From: Limnanthes douglasii subsp. nivea
Taxonomy: Eukaryota; Streptophyta; Magnoliopsida; Brassicales; Limnanthaceae
NCBI GenBank assembly: GCA_036936605.1
Contig: JAUPFV010000001.1
Span: forward strand, 69,893,910 to 69,957,909
DNA: 64,000 bases
Reading direction: 5' to 3'
Shown: one piece after another, positions 20,224-32,383 of the stretch
How positions within the stretch are numbered: the stretch's first letter is position 1
How the letters are laid out: each line of letters starts with the position of its first letter
Notes under the pieces: generated by a model
Database searches by the model: none
Told to the model about the DNA's origin: nothing
The model's input: the letters and a program-made list of their open reading frames with translations, nothing else
Translations under genes and position numbers: made by a program

Positions 20224-21646
20224 CAGTGACGGGTCTAGGAATTAGGATAGGGGGGGGGGGGGCTAAACAAAATTTTATAAAGTTCATTCTACACGATTCT
20301 TTCGTCGTAAAATGGTTTTATTATCAATATATTATTTATCGCATATAAAAATAATATTTAACAATAAATCTTAATATTTCTTAATATATATTTTTAAAAG
20401 ATATTTAAAATATAAAATATAATAAAATCAAATTTACTGTATAAAATATATGTTTGAAAATAGATGAAATAAAATCAAATTTGTTAGGTAAAGATATTAT
20501 AAAAAAAATGGAAACAAATCTAAAACATTATATAAAAAATATATGGAAATAAAACCAAATTTGTATCTAACATAACTTATAATATAAATAAATTATTTTA
20601 TTGAAAAAAATTAAAAAATATTCAAATATATATTATTTGTCTATAAGCATACTAAATTATAAAATTAATTATTTTATGAATGCAAATCATAATATATTTA
20701 TAATAAAAAATGTTTTATAAAATATAAAGGTATAAAATGAAAATTATTATTTAAATATAATTTTAAAAAATATTTTCAAAGATATGATTAAGTAGATATA
20801 AATTTGCTAAAAAAAGTAAATATACTCAGTAATACGTAAGTTTTTTATATATGTAACTTCGAATTTGTGTTATAGTTTATTTATTTATTTAAGGCATATA
20901 TTCTTCTTTTCTCCATTTGATTTAACTTATTTAATTAAAATGTCTACATTCTTTAATTTATTTTATTAATTTCTCAACCTTCTTCATTTTCTCTATTTAA
21001 TTTATTTAATTAAAATCTTCATCTTTTTTAATCTATATAATTAAAATCTTTATTGTCTTTCATGTTTTTATTGTTTCCCTCTTTTTTAATTTATTTAATT
21101 AAAATATCTCTTTGATAAACAACGATCCATTATCTTTTAAATCAAATCAGTAATGTAGAACAATAAAAGAAGATAAAGATAAACAAATATTCAATTTTGG
21201 GAGAGAGAAATTAAACCAAATAAAATCCAAACAAATTATTGCAAAAATAATTGAATAACAAAAATAGAATACTTACAGAATCAATCGAGTTTTATATGTG
21301 GTTCAAATATAAAAGAGATTAAAATGTAGATGCGGACTACATCTTTCTGTTTATAAATATTTTAACTTAAAACTTGCCATAAAAACACCATTATCCAAGA
21401 TTTTAATTTAAATTTTCCTTAAAATAGTCATTATCTAAGGTTTTAATTTAAAATTCACTTTAAAATAGTTATTATTTCATAATTTTATATTAAAATGTTC
21501 ATAAAAATAATTATTATTTAAAAATTTTAATTTTAATTTTTCCTTAAAAATACATACTATTCCAAAATAAACTATATAAATTAATCCTGATTTTATGGTA
21601 AGCGGAGGCCAGCGCCCCTTGAGGCTCCTATGTACGTCCGTCACTG
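20224..21646. mobile_element. hAT-like non-autonomous DNA transposon inside element B
   Basis: The ends are inverted: CAGTGACGG on the left and CCGTCACTG on the right. The flanks are identical 8-bp duplications, ATAGTCTC at 20216-20223 and 21647-21654. An 8-bp duplication and a CAGTG terminus fit the hAT superfamily (consensus YARNG). Removing the insert rejoins the RNase H coding sequence (WSVELGDYDIDFAP). The 1.42-kb interior is AT-rich with no transposase, and a G13 run lies near the left end. Confidence 0.85.
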
Positions 21647-21654
21647 ATAGTCTC

Positions 21655-21950
21655 CAAGCTCAACTGACCACTTAGTCCTTCTACCCGATATGTCAACTTT
21701 TTGTAGAACAGTCTTTAATGGAAAAGATGTTCGAATTGTAATTGAATGTGTTTGAAAGTATGGTCTCATTTTTCAGGTTGCTATTACCAATGCGAAGGCT
21801 AATTTTTCTAACTTTAAATATCTTTTTTTTCTGCTTTGAGCAAACTCTTGCTTATGTAATACACCGGATGGGGGTAATTATCCACTTCCCTTACTAATAC
21901 AACACTCACGGCATATTCCGATACAGCTAAGTACATATAAATCATGTTGA
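21655..21950 (-). pseudogene. Element B first RNase H, fragment
   Basis: On the minus strand it encodes motifs shared with A and C: PVYYISKSL, MRPYF and SFPLKTVLQKVDIS, then the WSVELGD linker. Sequence similarity to gypsy ends near 21950, where copia G sequence resumes. The missing upstream half implies deletion after insertion. Confidence 0.7.
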
Positions 21951-21959
21951 ATATAATGT

Positions 21960-23525
21960 CTTGTTGTCTAAACAAGTGGTGCATGGATTTGTCCTGCTGG
22001 ATATAATGTGTTTATCTCAGGATAATATTTCTTTATGTGACCTTCTTTTAGAGTGAAATGTTGGTATCGCAAAAATGAATTTCACTTTAAAAAACTGTCA
22101 TGAGATAAATAAAATAGGTTGTCATTAAGAGTTTGAAGGTGTAGATTCTTTGATGGTTCCAGATGATTAGTCATATAATGATATACTAATGACTTCTAGT
22201 TGTAGGTAGGTTAGGCTCTAGACAATGTATCTTTCCTTAATATAACTTTCATCAAACATTGGTTTAAGTACCTGAATTAGTTTGATGGTGGCTTAGTCAT
22301 ACTAGGTAATGATGAATAATGTGTTGTAAAACTAACGATGAGTGTTCATCTCAAGTTGTTTATAAGACTTGAGAGAGTGATAACAAATGATATGTCATAA
22401 ATATTAAAATAATCTTATGTCTCCTCAAATGTTAAATGAGAAATGGTATAACTATATGGGTGTAGATATAGACTTAAGATTCTGCAAGGCTCACTAGTTG
22501 TTATGAAATCCTATACAACTAATGGTGCATTAGTTTTTGAAGGGTATGTAGTAGTCAGAGGTGTGTCTAGTATAGAGAGTGATTCTACCAAGCTATGAAA
22601 AATGAGGTTACAGAATTTAAGTGAGAAAGAACTTAATGAACTTAACAAATAATAGTTAGTGGATGATGATAAGGTTTAGAAGCACATGTGCTGAAGCCTA
22701 AACAAGATTCTTTGGGTACCTAAAAAGCACCCTAAAATGAAAGTGTTAGGTACTTTATATCCATAATAGATAGTTAATATAAAATAATATAGGTTATATT
22801 CTGAATCCCAAAGATGAACCTTTTGATGCCTTTAAGGATTGGAAAAAACTGGCGGAGATTTAGTTTGGGAAGAAGCTGGAGAAGTCTAAAAATGATAATA
22901 ACTTGGAATATGTGAATGAACCATTTGTTATCTACTGATCTAAACCTGGAATTCTAGGAACAAACCATGGAAGATACTTCTCCACAAATTTTCTTGCTTG
23001 ATAGGGTTGGATTTTGTTGGAGGATATGATCTGATTTGTCTTAAAGGGTACTTTAGACCTATAATAAAAAAATATGTTGAATAAGTTGAGTTCTTGATGA
23101 CTAAGTTGTTTACCAGCTTTGAATATTCTTGGACCTGGGGGCTCATAAAACTGATCCATACACACGACCCAACCCAGTTGGCCCATGAACTCGAATTGTC
23201 CTATAAATAGTCCAAAAAAACATCACTCAAAATTAAATATAGTACCTAAACACCTACCCTAAATATCCTCCGACCTTATTTTAACATCATTATTGCTGAG
23301 AGGATGAACAAATACTAGAAATAGAAAGATTGTTTCTAACAACTGCAATGAGTCGGCCATGTCTCCTATCATCTATCAAGATAACTCCATATATCATCAA
23401 TAGGTTCCTATCATTAGAATTAGATTTAATATATCCTCAAAAGATATGTTCTGAAAGGAAACCAATACTGGGCCACTTGAGAGTGTTTAGATGTGCTTCT
23501 TAATACAAAACAATTGATTTTCAAA
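21960..23525 (+). pseudogene. Copia element G: gag end, protease, pre-integrase and integrase remnants
   Basis: A degenerate zinc knuckle (KCWYRKNEFHFKKL) lies at about 22056-22110. Protease-proximal sequence follows with FDGGLVILGND near 22285. The GAG-pre-integrase motif KILQGSLVVMKS and LSEKELNELNK are at about 22480-22650. Integrase traces are FDAFKDWKKLAE and DNNLEYVNEPF at 22815-22935. After an interruption come IIAERMNKY and a trace of the LRVFGC motif at 23290-23500. Many stops break the frame. RT and RNase H are not found. Confidence 0.75.
22942..23235. other. unidentified insertion within copia G integrase
   Basis: Integrase similarity stops after NEPF at about 22936 and resumes with AERMN at about 23293. 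Only about 25 residues would normally separate them, so close to 290 bp is extra. It includes CCTATAAATAG near 23200 and a minus-strand frame of 84 codons without a recognisable domain. It may be a solo LTR fragment of another element; the source is unknown. Confidence 0.4.
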
Positions 23526-23685
23526 TTTGACTGATGGTGAATATAGAAGTGAATCATGATCATATTGTAACTATTATTTTGGTTATTTTCCTCTTATTCG
23601 GTATAATAATAAAATTAGAATTTATGTTTTGGCGTTTCTTATATCTTTCGGACTCTCGTCGAGATTTCGTCTTAATACTCAAAAC
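23526..23685. other. AT-rich spacer between copia G and copia E
   Basis: No feature is supported. No 5-bp target duplication shared with the right flank of E (28612) could be found here. Confidence 0.4.
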
Positions 23686-24149
23686 TATTACGAAAATTAC
23701 AAAAAAAATCCTATAAACCGTATTAATGAAAACAAAAAATAAAATCAAAATATTACACATAGACAAATTGATAACAGAGTTCATTCAATTGCGGTAACGT
23801 CTCCAGAACTGCTGCATATGATTTATTAAGGAAGAAAATATACAAAGTTTTTACCTCTCTTACAACTTTTTGTGATTATTATTTTTTAATACACTGCAGA
23901 AGGGAGCTAAGGGGGTTTATATAGACTTCAACAATGAAGAAGAACAACACTCACAAGAGTTGTTACCAACTCATTAATTCTAGGTTTAAGACCCACTATT
24001 ACAAAGTCATTACTAGCTCATTAATTGAAATTAACTGGTTTTTCAGAATTCCAAAGGACCCTCATCATCGAGGCTCTCGTCTGAGGACCCTTGTTTTTAG
24101 ATTATCTTTGTCTTTAGGAAATCCTCATCTTTAGGACCCTTGTCTAACA
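23686..24149 (-). repeat. Element E LTR (3' in sense)
   Basis: On the minus strand it begins TGTTAGACAAGGGTCC next to the polypurine tract. Long blocks match 28214-28611, for example TTTATATAGACTTCAACA and AAGTTTTTACCTCTCTTA. The distal end (TATTACG on the plus strand) has lost the canonical TGTTA. Confidence 0.85.
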
Positions 24150-24161
24150 ATCTCCCACTCA

Positions 24162-25700
24162 AAGACTAATTTTAATCTGTCTTAAGACCTTTATCTATAC
24201 GACAGATCTTTATGGTCTTGCTACTCTTGCAGGCAAACTAAAATTGAGTACAACTTCAGTTTGTCGATAGCTAACATCTTTGTCAACATATTTATTGGAT
24301 TTTAACTTTCTTAAATGTTTTCCAGTATTAACATATCATATTCTAACAAAGATCTGACGAAATGATAACAAATTCCAATATGATTAGTTCTGAAATAAAA
24401 TGTTAAATTATTTGCCAAGCGTATTGCACTCCCGCTATCGTTGTGTAAAATATTCTTCTCATGTTTGAATTCCAAATCAGTTAACAAACCTTGAATTTAT
24501 ATCATCTCATAACTAGTTTCAGTCACTACTACATTCTCAGCCTCTATAGTAGATAGAGTGACAATCTTCTATAATTATGACATCCAGCTAACAACTGTAG
24601 TTCCAATAATGAATATATAACCGGTGGTACTTTTTAAGTGATCGACTTCTCCTCCAAAGTCTGCATCTATGTAGCCTTGTACTTTTTACTCACACTTACT
24701 AAAGTACAAAAACTTCCTTGTGTGCCTTTTAGGTACCTCAAAATCCACTTTACTGCTTCTCAGTGGGCTTTTTGTGGATTAAACATAAACATATTGACAA
24801 CTGTCACTACATGACCAATGTCTAGTCTCGTATAGACCATAGCATATAATAAACTCCCAATAGCTGAGATGAAATGAACCTTAGCCATAAAAAAATTTAT
24901 CTTCTTTCGTTTGAGAGGATTTATCATTGAATAAATGAAAGTGACTTGTCAAATGTGTGTTGACTGGCTTTCCATTATTTCTGTTAAGTCTCTACAAAAT
25001 ACGATTGATGTACTCTAATTGAGATTAATACAAAATTCCTCTGTGCTTATCTCTTGTTATTTGTATTCCAAGATTTTTATTTTATGGACTCAAGTCATTC
25101 ATGTCAAATTCCTTTGAAAATTGTTGCTTCAACTCTCTAATACCCTCCATATCTAAACCTGCTACTGACATATCATTGACATAAATAAGTAAGATGATAT
25201 AATTGGACTTACATCTTTTGAAGTAGTAACACTGGTCATTATTCCACTTTTGGAAACATTCTTTTTACATGAAGTTGTCAAATTTTATATACAAGTGTCT
25301 TGGGGTTTGTTCTAGGCCATACAAACTCTTTTTGAGTATGCATACCATGTTTGTATTCCCTCTTTTTGAGAGATATTTTGGCTAATGCATGTATATCTCA
25401 TCATCCAACTCTCCATGAAAAAAATTTAGTTTTCACATCTAACTCTTCAAGATAAAGGTCTTTAATGACAACAATACTCAACACTGATCTAATAGTATTG
25501 AGCTTCCTAACTGGAGTAAAAATATCGATATAATCAAGTCCTTCATTTTACTGCAAGTCTTTGATAACTAGTCGGGTTTTGTATAACTTACAACCATCAT
25601 GCTTATCTTTCACCATGTACACATATTTGTTATGAAGTTTCTTTTTCCCCACATGTAACTCATCTATTCCCATGTATGGTTTGATATTAGGGACTTTGTC
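24162..25700 (-). pseudogene. Element E RT C-terminal half and RNase H
   Basis: The RNase H motifs are YIDADFGGEVDHLKSTTGYIF, with HNDSGSAIRLANN downstream, at about 24400-24700. The RT active site reads YVNDMSVAG at about 25160-25185, where the family has YVDD; the first Asp is therefore Asn. The coding frame is interrupted repeatedly (for example the stops after SWMS). In copia elements RNase H follows RT and precedes the 3' LTR, as here. Confidence 0.8.
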
Positions 25701-27134
25701 TCATTTTTCATGGCAAGCTCCCACTTTCTAGCATCACCAGTCTGACAAGATTCATCATGACATTCAGCTTCACTTCATCAGTCAACAATAAATAGCTAAA
25801 GTATACCTAGTTAGGCACATGAGGTCGAGAAAATATTCTCAATACAAGAGCTGGAGTATGAGGCTATACTGTGTCAGACTCTGGGAATTTCTCTATCTGA
25901 CTAGCTCTTCTAGTTGAGAACTTGGTACAATTGGCTCTATCACAAGACTATCTAGGACATCTTCCACATCTATAAATACTGGTCCAATCTGATCTGAGTC
26001 GTTTGCGTTAGTTTTATGTCGTTCTTTATGCATTACTCTTTTGTTTAAAATCCCATCTTTGTTGCGGATCACCTTTATATTTTCGTCATCCCAAATACGG
26101 CAGCCAAACTCATCTTCGTCATAGCCAATGAAGGTTCATTCATTAGATTTGTATCATGCTTATTTCTGCCTTGATCACTGATAAAAACATATGTTACAAA
26201 ACCAAAAACTTATAGATGTGATAGTGTTATCTCTTTTACACTCGATACATCTGGTATTCTGTGCTCTAACAAAATCGATGGGCCTCGATTGACCAAGTAA
26301 GCTGATGTATTAAATGCTTCTGCCCAGAACGGCTTTAGTATACCTGATTGTATACAAATTATTCTAGCTCTTAATTTCAAGGTTCACCGCATAAAAACTC
26401 ATCAACGTCACTGTGTTGAGGTGTACCCGATACAATTCTCTCCATTATGATCTCATGCTCATTGCAAAACTTCTTGAATCTGGTATCTTTATATTGACCG
26501 TCATTTTTAGTTATAAGCCTTTTAATCTTTAAATTTGTCTCATTTTCAACCATAGATTTTCATCTTTTAAAAACCTCAAACACTTCAGACTTATGCTTTA
26601 GAAAGTAAACTCTTAAATTCTGAGAGTGATCATCGATAAAATTCACGAAGTAGTGTTTCCGTCCAATAGATGAAATAGTTGTTGGTCCTGAAACATCAGA
26701 GTGAACAACCTCTAGCCTTTCTTTCTTTAGGATTCTGTCACTTGTCTGATAGCTAAACGCTTTATGCTTTCCAAGTATGAAATATTTGCACAAGTTTATA
26801 TCAGTTTATTGTAAACCTAGAAGTTTCTCTTTTGAGTGCATAATTTTCATCCTATTGTCACTCATATGGAAAAGTCTTCGGTGCCACATATTATGATTTT
26901 TTTTCCTACTACAACTGTAATTGTACAACGCGCCTTTATTGTCATGTAAATAGTATCACTATTTTTTTGTGCAACTATCATTGCATCCTTTGAAATCTTC
27001 CAATTATCACCATAGAAGGTCTTAGTGTAGCCTTCACTAGATAACTTCCCTATTGAGATTAAGTTCTTTCTCAAATCGAGAATATGTCTGACATCTTTCA
27101 ACTCTAAAATAGACTCATTCAACTTAATATGCAT
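25701..27134 (-). pseudogene. Element E pre-integrase zinc finger, integrase and start of RT
   Basis: The pre-integrase segment (26862-27134) reads LKDVRHILDLRKNLISIGKL and WKISKDAMIVA. The integrase start (26560-26793) has LEVVHSDVSGPTT and HYFVNFIDDHSQ, including the first catalytic Asp. Downstream remnants to about 25700 include the integrase C-terminal and early RT blocks, broken by stops. Confidence 0.8.
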
Positions 27135-28136
27135 TATACCTTTACCAATAATATCACAAGCTTGATCATCACCAAGGTATACCTTTCTAAAGTTTCCAGG
27201 GACATAACTCTAGAAGAATTGTTTCTTCAAAGTAGTGTGGAATGATGCTCCAGAGGCTAACATCCAAGACTCTTCATTACCATTCAAATAGCATATTAAT
27301 GCATCATCTACATCTGAGGTGGAAGTAACATTTTCCTTTGTCTTTGTATTCTGGTATTTCAATACACTCTTGCACTAATTTATGTAGTGCCCGGTCTTCC
27401 CATATTTCTACCACTCGATAGTTTTTTAGCTCTGGAAAGTTTTAGGATTTATATACTTAAATATTCCGTCCTTTGATCTCGGTACTTCAATATGTCGCGT
27501 CCATTCCTTCTGGTTAAATTGTTTTCTTTTGACTCAATATGCAAAACCGAAGAGGTTGATAATTCACCCGAATCTCTATGTAGAATATATTTAATGAGAA
27601 CTCAATCACGAACATCGTCAAATTTCAACGTATTGCTTCCGGACGGACTACTCGCAGCCGGGACAATAGTATTAAAACTTTCTGGTAGAGAACACAAGAG
27701 TATCAATATTCGTACTTCTTCCTCAAATTTAGTTTAACTGAACTCAATTGAGTTGTGATTGTATTGATTTTATTGAGATGTTGAGCTACCAATGTGTCTT
27801 CCCCCATCCGCAAATAAATAACCGCCTCATCAAGTGAACTTTGTTAGATATCAGTGACTTCTCATACATAATGAAGAGAGAATTCATAAAAACATGATGT
27901 GTTCTTTTCCTTTAAGATGTTGAAAGCAATATTACGGGATAGTGTCAATCAGATAACTCCAAGGGTTTTCCTGTCAAGAAGAGTCCACTCTTCATCTTTC
28001 ATACCCTCTAGTTTTTTTATGAGAGAGGTTCATAAACCTTTTTCTTGTACAGATAATATTCGAACTGCATTTTCTAAAATTCAAAATATGCACCATCGAA
28101 CTTCTTGAGTATCACATTTCCTTCGTCTACAACCAT
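27135..28136 (-). pseudogene. Element E gag
   Basis: The start codon is at 28134-28136, followed by MVVDEGNVILKKFDG. After breaks come motifs equivalent to MKDEEWTLLDRK and LTLSRNIAFNI, which are plant copia Gag signatures. A degenerate zinc knuckle (YGKTGHYIN.C) is at about 27385-27416. The frame is interrupted by several stops. Confidence 0.75.
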
Positions 28137-28190
28137 CGTTCCCACTAAAAACTGACTTCGTTCCTTGAAGAAAAACTGGTGTAATTTACC

Positions 28191-28211
28191 ATTAACCTGA
28201 CTCTGATACAA
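28191..28211 (-). other. Element E primer binding site
   Basis: On the minus strand, just after the 5' LTR, the sequence is TGTATCAGAGTCAGGTTAAT. It resembles the usual copia site TGGTATCAGAG complementary to initiator tRNA-Met, with one substitution. Confidence 0.8.
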
Positions 28212-28213
28212 GT

Positions 28214-28611
28214 TGTTAAGGAAATTACATAATTTTTCTTATAAACCAGATTAATGAAAACACAAAATAACAAGGAAATAGTACACACACAAGTTGATAA
28301 TGGAGTTTAGCCAAGAATTCTTACGCTTCTGAACCTCTTACAGATTGTTTTACTAAAAGGAGAAAATATATAAAGTTTTTACCTCTCTTAAAACTCTATG
28401 TAATTTTTTTTAGTACACTACAAAATGAGGTAATGATATTTATATAGACTTCAACACTAAATATGAAGAACAATCACGAGAGTCATTAACTTTATATTTA
28501 AGACCCACTATTAAAAGTCATTACTAGTTCATTAATTGATATTAACTGGTTTTTTTAAATTCCAAAGTACCCTCATCATCAAGACCCTCGTCTAATGATC
28601 CTCGCCTAACA
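28214..28611 (-). repeat. Element E LTR (5' in sense)
   Basis: It is bounded by TGTTAAGG and CGCCTAACA on the plus strand, giving the TGTTA...TAACA inverted ends typical of LTRs. It is about 66 bp shorter than its partner, mainly from a deletion in the part near 28580. Confidence 0.87.
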
Positions 28612-28618
28612 ATAGTTT

Positions 28619-29580
28619 TGATATGGGATGTGCGATAGTAGGAAGAAAAAATATAGTTTTGATTCTTTACTAAAAAAAATAATAAAGTTTTTTACTCACA
28701 AACAACAAATTAATGGAGGCACATGAAAAAATAAAATTTAACACACAACACAAGAGATTTAACATGGTTTAGATTATGGATAAATTCTACACCAATCTCA
28801 AGAACCCAAATAATTCAGTATATCACACACTTTAATTCAAATCTTCTCAAAATAGAGTACAAGCCTATAGAGGGAACTCCCGACTCATCATGTTTCTCGC
28901 AATATTTTGCTATAAAAAAATTCTTAACTTCTCTTCTCTTTAAAAATCAGTCATGCTCTCGCTTCCCTCACGTAACTTCACACTTCTTCATTAAGATTTA
29001 TATAACTAGTGATAAGAGAATTATACAGTACAAGCTCACGATAGCAAATGACAGTTTGTGGCAATAAATATACGTTGGCTAGTGGCAACATACGACTGAC
29101 ATCTATATTGTCAATACTATTTTTGAAAACTCTAAAATCACGCCCATATATAATTCGTTTTGATGAATGACTGAAGTTTTCCTACTTATACAAATTCTCA
29201 AAACCTAGTTTAAAAAAAAGTATCTTGAAACAACCAAAAAAGTTGCACATAAGTTTCAACATGTAATATTTTTGTACTTAAGTTTCAATACAACTTAAAG
29301 TTTCAACACTTAAAATTTAAGCCCTTTAAAATTTTAGCACTTAAGTTTTAATCCCTTTAAACTTTCAATACTTATTTCAGCCTTTTAAAATTTCAGCACT
29401 TAAGTTTTTAACTCTGTAAAATTTCAATACTTGTTTCAACCCTTTAAGTTTTAGCACTTCAAATTTCAGCCCTTTAAAGTTTTAGCACTTAAAGTTTCAG
29501 AGCTTTAAAGTCTCGACACTTCAATTTTTAGCCCTTTAATGCTTTAACACTTAAATTTTATATTAATAATTTTATACCTA
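28619..29580 (-). repeat. Element F LTR (3' in sense) with internal minisatellite
   Basis: It aligns with 33152-34100 over the first about 650 bp. From about 29270 to 29570 it holds degenerate tandem copies of a unit of about 30 bp of the form TTTAGCACTTAAAGTTTCAG-CCTTTAAAG. The right boundary is uncertain because no clear polypurine tract is visible. Confidence 0.6.
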
Positions 29581-30900
29581 GTCTTATAGTGACTACAATA
29601 TTCATTGCATGACATCCCAACTACTATTGAATAGTGACATAAATGCATATGCTCCCCATATTTGAAAAATTCACATGCATTACATGAAATTTGAAAGTGA
29701 TAGAACCTTATTCAGAGTGTCCTAAGGGTTTTCTTAACTTTCAAACTCCACTTTCTCTTTCTCTACCACATCTATGATGAAGTGAATCTTAACATTTACA
29801 TGATTAATTCACCAATAGAAATTTGGATTCCTTACCAAATGAATAACACTATTATTATCACAGAACAATGTCACTTCTTTCTTTATACCAGTTATCTCAC
29901 TTAACAATCATTTTAACCATATGATTTCCTTCAGTAGCACCCATATATTTAGTGTTGATAGCTGAAAAGTCAACAACTTTATAAAGGCAAAACTTCCAAT
30001 TAACCACTCCACCAAACATAGCACCCAACTTTTATGTCATCCACATACATAAAGAATATGATTTATTGACTTTATGAAAGAGTTAAATCTCTTACTATCT
30101 GAGTGGCTGTTTTTCTTTTACAAACTCACATTTATCTCATGACCTTCTTTAAAACCTTGAAGTTACCTCATATACATGTCATACTTTAGTTCTCCATACA
30201 ATAAGGTAGTAGTAATATCCATCTAATCTAGCTCAAGATCAAATCTTGTAACAATTGACAACATACCATTATTTCATTAAAATTAATACTATTATTTCGT
30301 GTGAATCCCTTAGCCACCAACCTAGCTTTGTACCTAGATATTTCAACTCCACGAATACTTTTATTCCTCATAAATATCCATTTATATCAAATAAACTTAT
30401 GATCTTTTGGTTGTTTCAAAAGAATCTAAGTGACATTTTTATTCTGAAAGTTTAGTTCTTCCTTTGTGAACTTCTACCATTTATGTTTATCATTACTCTT
30501 TATAGAATTATGATAACCACCAGGTTCCATAACATATCCATGCATTGAACAGATGAAGAATAACCTATAATAGCAGCATAGTGGTATCTATGTATAGGAT
30601 TGCTTAATCTGCATGCCTTATCCCTCGTCGATAAATATTTTTTAGTATATTTTGGTTGATAATTCAATTTAAGTATCAAAAATATTTGAAACATCAAACT
30701 CAAGGCCAATGCCAACCCATATTATGGTTGATTTTTTTTTTTGCATAATTCGAACCTATACAATGTGTGAAACCAGTTTTGAGATAAACATCTTCAACTC
30801 CAATCTCTTGTTCAAAATTCATCTCAACTCCGTCTTCACCATTGGTAGTAATAGGTGTAGTATTTACCTTCTTGAGTAGTGACATCTCAAATTTTAGTTA
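29581..30900 (-). pseudogene. Element F RT and RNase H with internal deletion
   Basis: The RT active site YVDDIKVG is intact at about 30015-30045. It is followed within a few codons by RNase H sequence (GGVVNWKFCLYK), so roughly 150 residues of connecting sequence are missing. RNase H continues with SVIHLVRNPNFYW at about 29800-29860. The upstream RT trace (DVTTALLYG...YDMY) is at about 30165-30220. Linker sequence extends to 30885. Stops occur throughout. Confidence 0.7.
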
Positions 30901-32380
30901 ATACCAAATCCCTGCTAATTAAACATTTATGATTCCCATGTTGCATACACCACAACTTATACATTTTTACTTCATTCAGAGAGCAGATAAACATATAGTT
31001 TAGTAGTCTCGTCTAAAGCTTGTCATACTTCACATGTGCATAAAAACACATTCAAACAATGTCAAGTGGCTCATCACTAGTTTCCTTTCAACCATCTCTT
31101 TTGAGGATATTTCAAAATATGGGCTCTTGTTGATGATGTATGCAACTTTCTTGATAGTTTCTTCCCAAAAATGTTGGTAATTCCAATTATCAAAAGCATA
31201 CACCTTACCATTTCGAGTAAGGTTCAGTTTATAATTTTTGCAAGAATATTTTTAAGAGTTCATGTTCACGGTTTCGTGCCCAACAATGCCAAGTTTAGAA
31301 CAATAGCTAGTGAATTATTCATTCAAATATTCCAAGTAATTTTCAAATGTCAATTTCTTTAGTTTCTTCCAAGACTAATTCTCCGCCAACTTTTTCTATT
31401 CCTCAAACGCATCAAATGAGTCATCTTTGGATTTAAACATTATAACCATACTTTTTTAGCATCAAGTAGGTACATAAAATACATAACACCTCCCATTGTA
31501 TGAATTATTACAGATCTCAAAAGGTCATAATAAAAATATTCAAGCACACATTGAGGTGTATGATTGATGATTAAGAACTTGACTGTCTTAATTTTTCATA
31601 GCACGCAGTTCTTACAAAAGTTTAGCTTCGAAAACTTATCATTATTCGAAAAATCATGTTTGTTAAGTTTATTTAGGATTTTCTCACTTATATGCCCCAA
31701 ACTTCAAGGGATGAATTTTGTAAAATTATTCTCAACACTCAACACCCCCCCCCCCCCCCAACTGTTATGTTTCCTTCAATTACTAATACACCATTAGTTT
31801 TATTTGCTTTCGTAACAACTAGTGAGCCTTGTAGAACATTAAGGTTGTTATATTATGTCTTATAGTTATATTCTCCCCATATAAAATTCTAATATATAGT
31901 AGGTTAGATTTAACACAATAGGATACCTTACATTGTCATTACTCTGTTAAGACCTATAGATAACCTAAGATGAACGTTCCTCTTTCTTTTAAAATATTAT
32001 GTTCACCATTCCACAATATGGCCTTGACACCATCAAACTCCTTCAAATATTTAAACCAATGTATATTAGAATTCATATGGAACTAAGCTTACGAGTCCAT
32101 AAACCACTTGTTATTGCATATGCGAGTAGAAAACAATTAGTACATCAATATATTCATATTTTCATAAACCATTGATGAATTTTCAACTTCAAACTTTTAT
32201 TGATTATTTCCCTTTTTTTATCGTGGGATAACTCTTCCCAATATGATATTCCTTCTTATGGAACTAATATTTCAATCTAGAATCACTTGCAAACTTATTA
32301 TATTTTCATATTGAGTTTTTTATTTTATTTTTGAATCTTCCATTCCTAACATTTCTTTACTCAATCCTTGGCCATCTGGG
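30901..32380 (-). pseudogene. Element F integrase and pre-integrase remnants
   Basis: The minus strand gives KKVAYIINKSPYFE at about 31110-31160, matching the copia motif for the integrase core C-terminal part. KSKDDSFDAFEEWKKLAE lies near 31390-31440. FDGVKAILWNGEHNI near 31990-32050 is a typical pre-integrase segment. No continuous frame remains. A C16 run sits at about 31744-31759. Confidence 0.65.
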
Positions 32381-32383
32381 TCT

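Larger units (their letters stand above)
14205..21950 (-). mobile_element. Element B: 5'-truncated Ty3/gypsy (Tat-type) element with antisense gene
   Basis: From left to right it has the sense 3' LTR, a polypurine tract, the antisense gene, a tandem-repeat region, integrase, the second RNase H, a hAT-like insertion, and part of the first RNase H. It then stops at about 21950. RT, protease, gag, PBS and 5' LTR are missing. It interrupts the gag of copia element G. Its coding sequence is clearly diverged from A and C, and closer to D in several motifs (for example FGFRASNNESEYE). Confidence 0.85.
23686..28611 (-). mobile_element. Element E: degenerate Ty1/copia LTR retrotransposon
   Basis: The two LTRs (464 and 398 bp) are flanked inside by a copia-type polypurine tract (GAGTGGGAGAT on the minus strand, about 24150-24161) and primer binding site (about 28191-28211). 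Gag, integrase, RT and RNase H follow in copia order on the minus strand. No matching target duplication is visible, and many stops and frameshifts indicate old age. It abuts the LTR of element F. Confidence 0.88.

Noticed and set aside
20216..20233. Reading the insertion in B as a Mutator-type element with a 9-10 bp duplication
   Set aside because: Taking CAGTGACGG as the terminus gives perfectly symmetrical ends and an exact 8-bp duplication; the longer direct match arises because CCA/CA is shared by chance.
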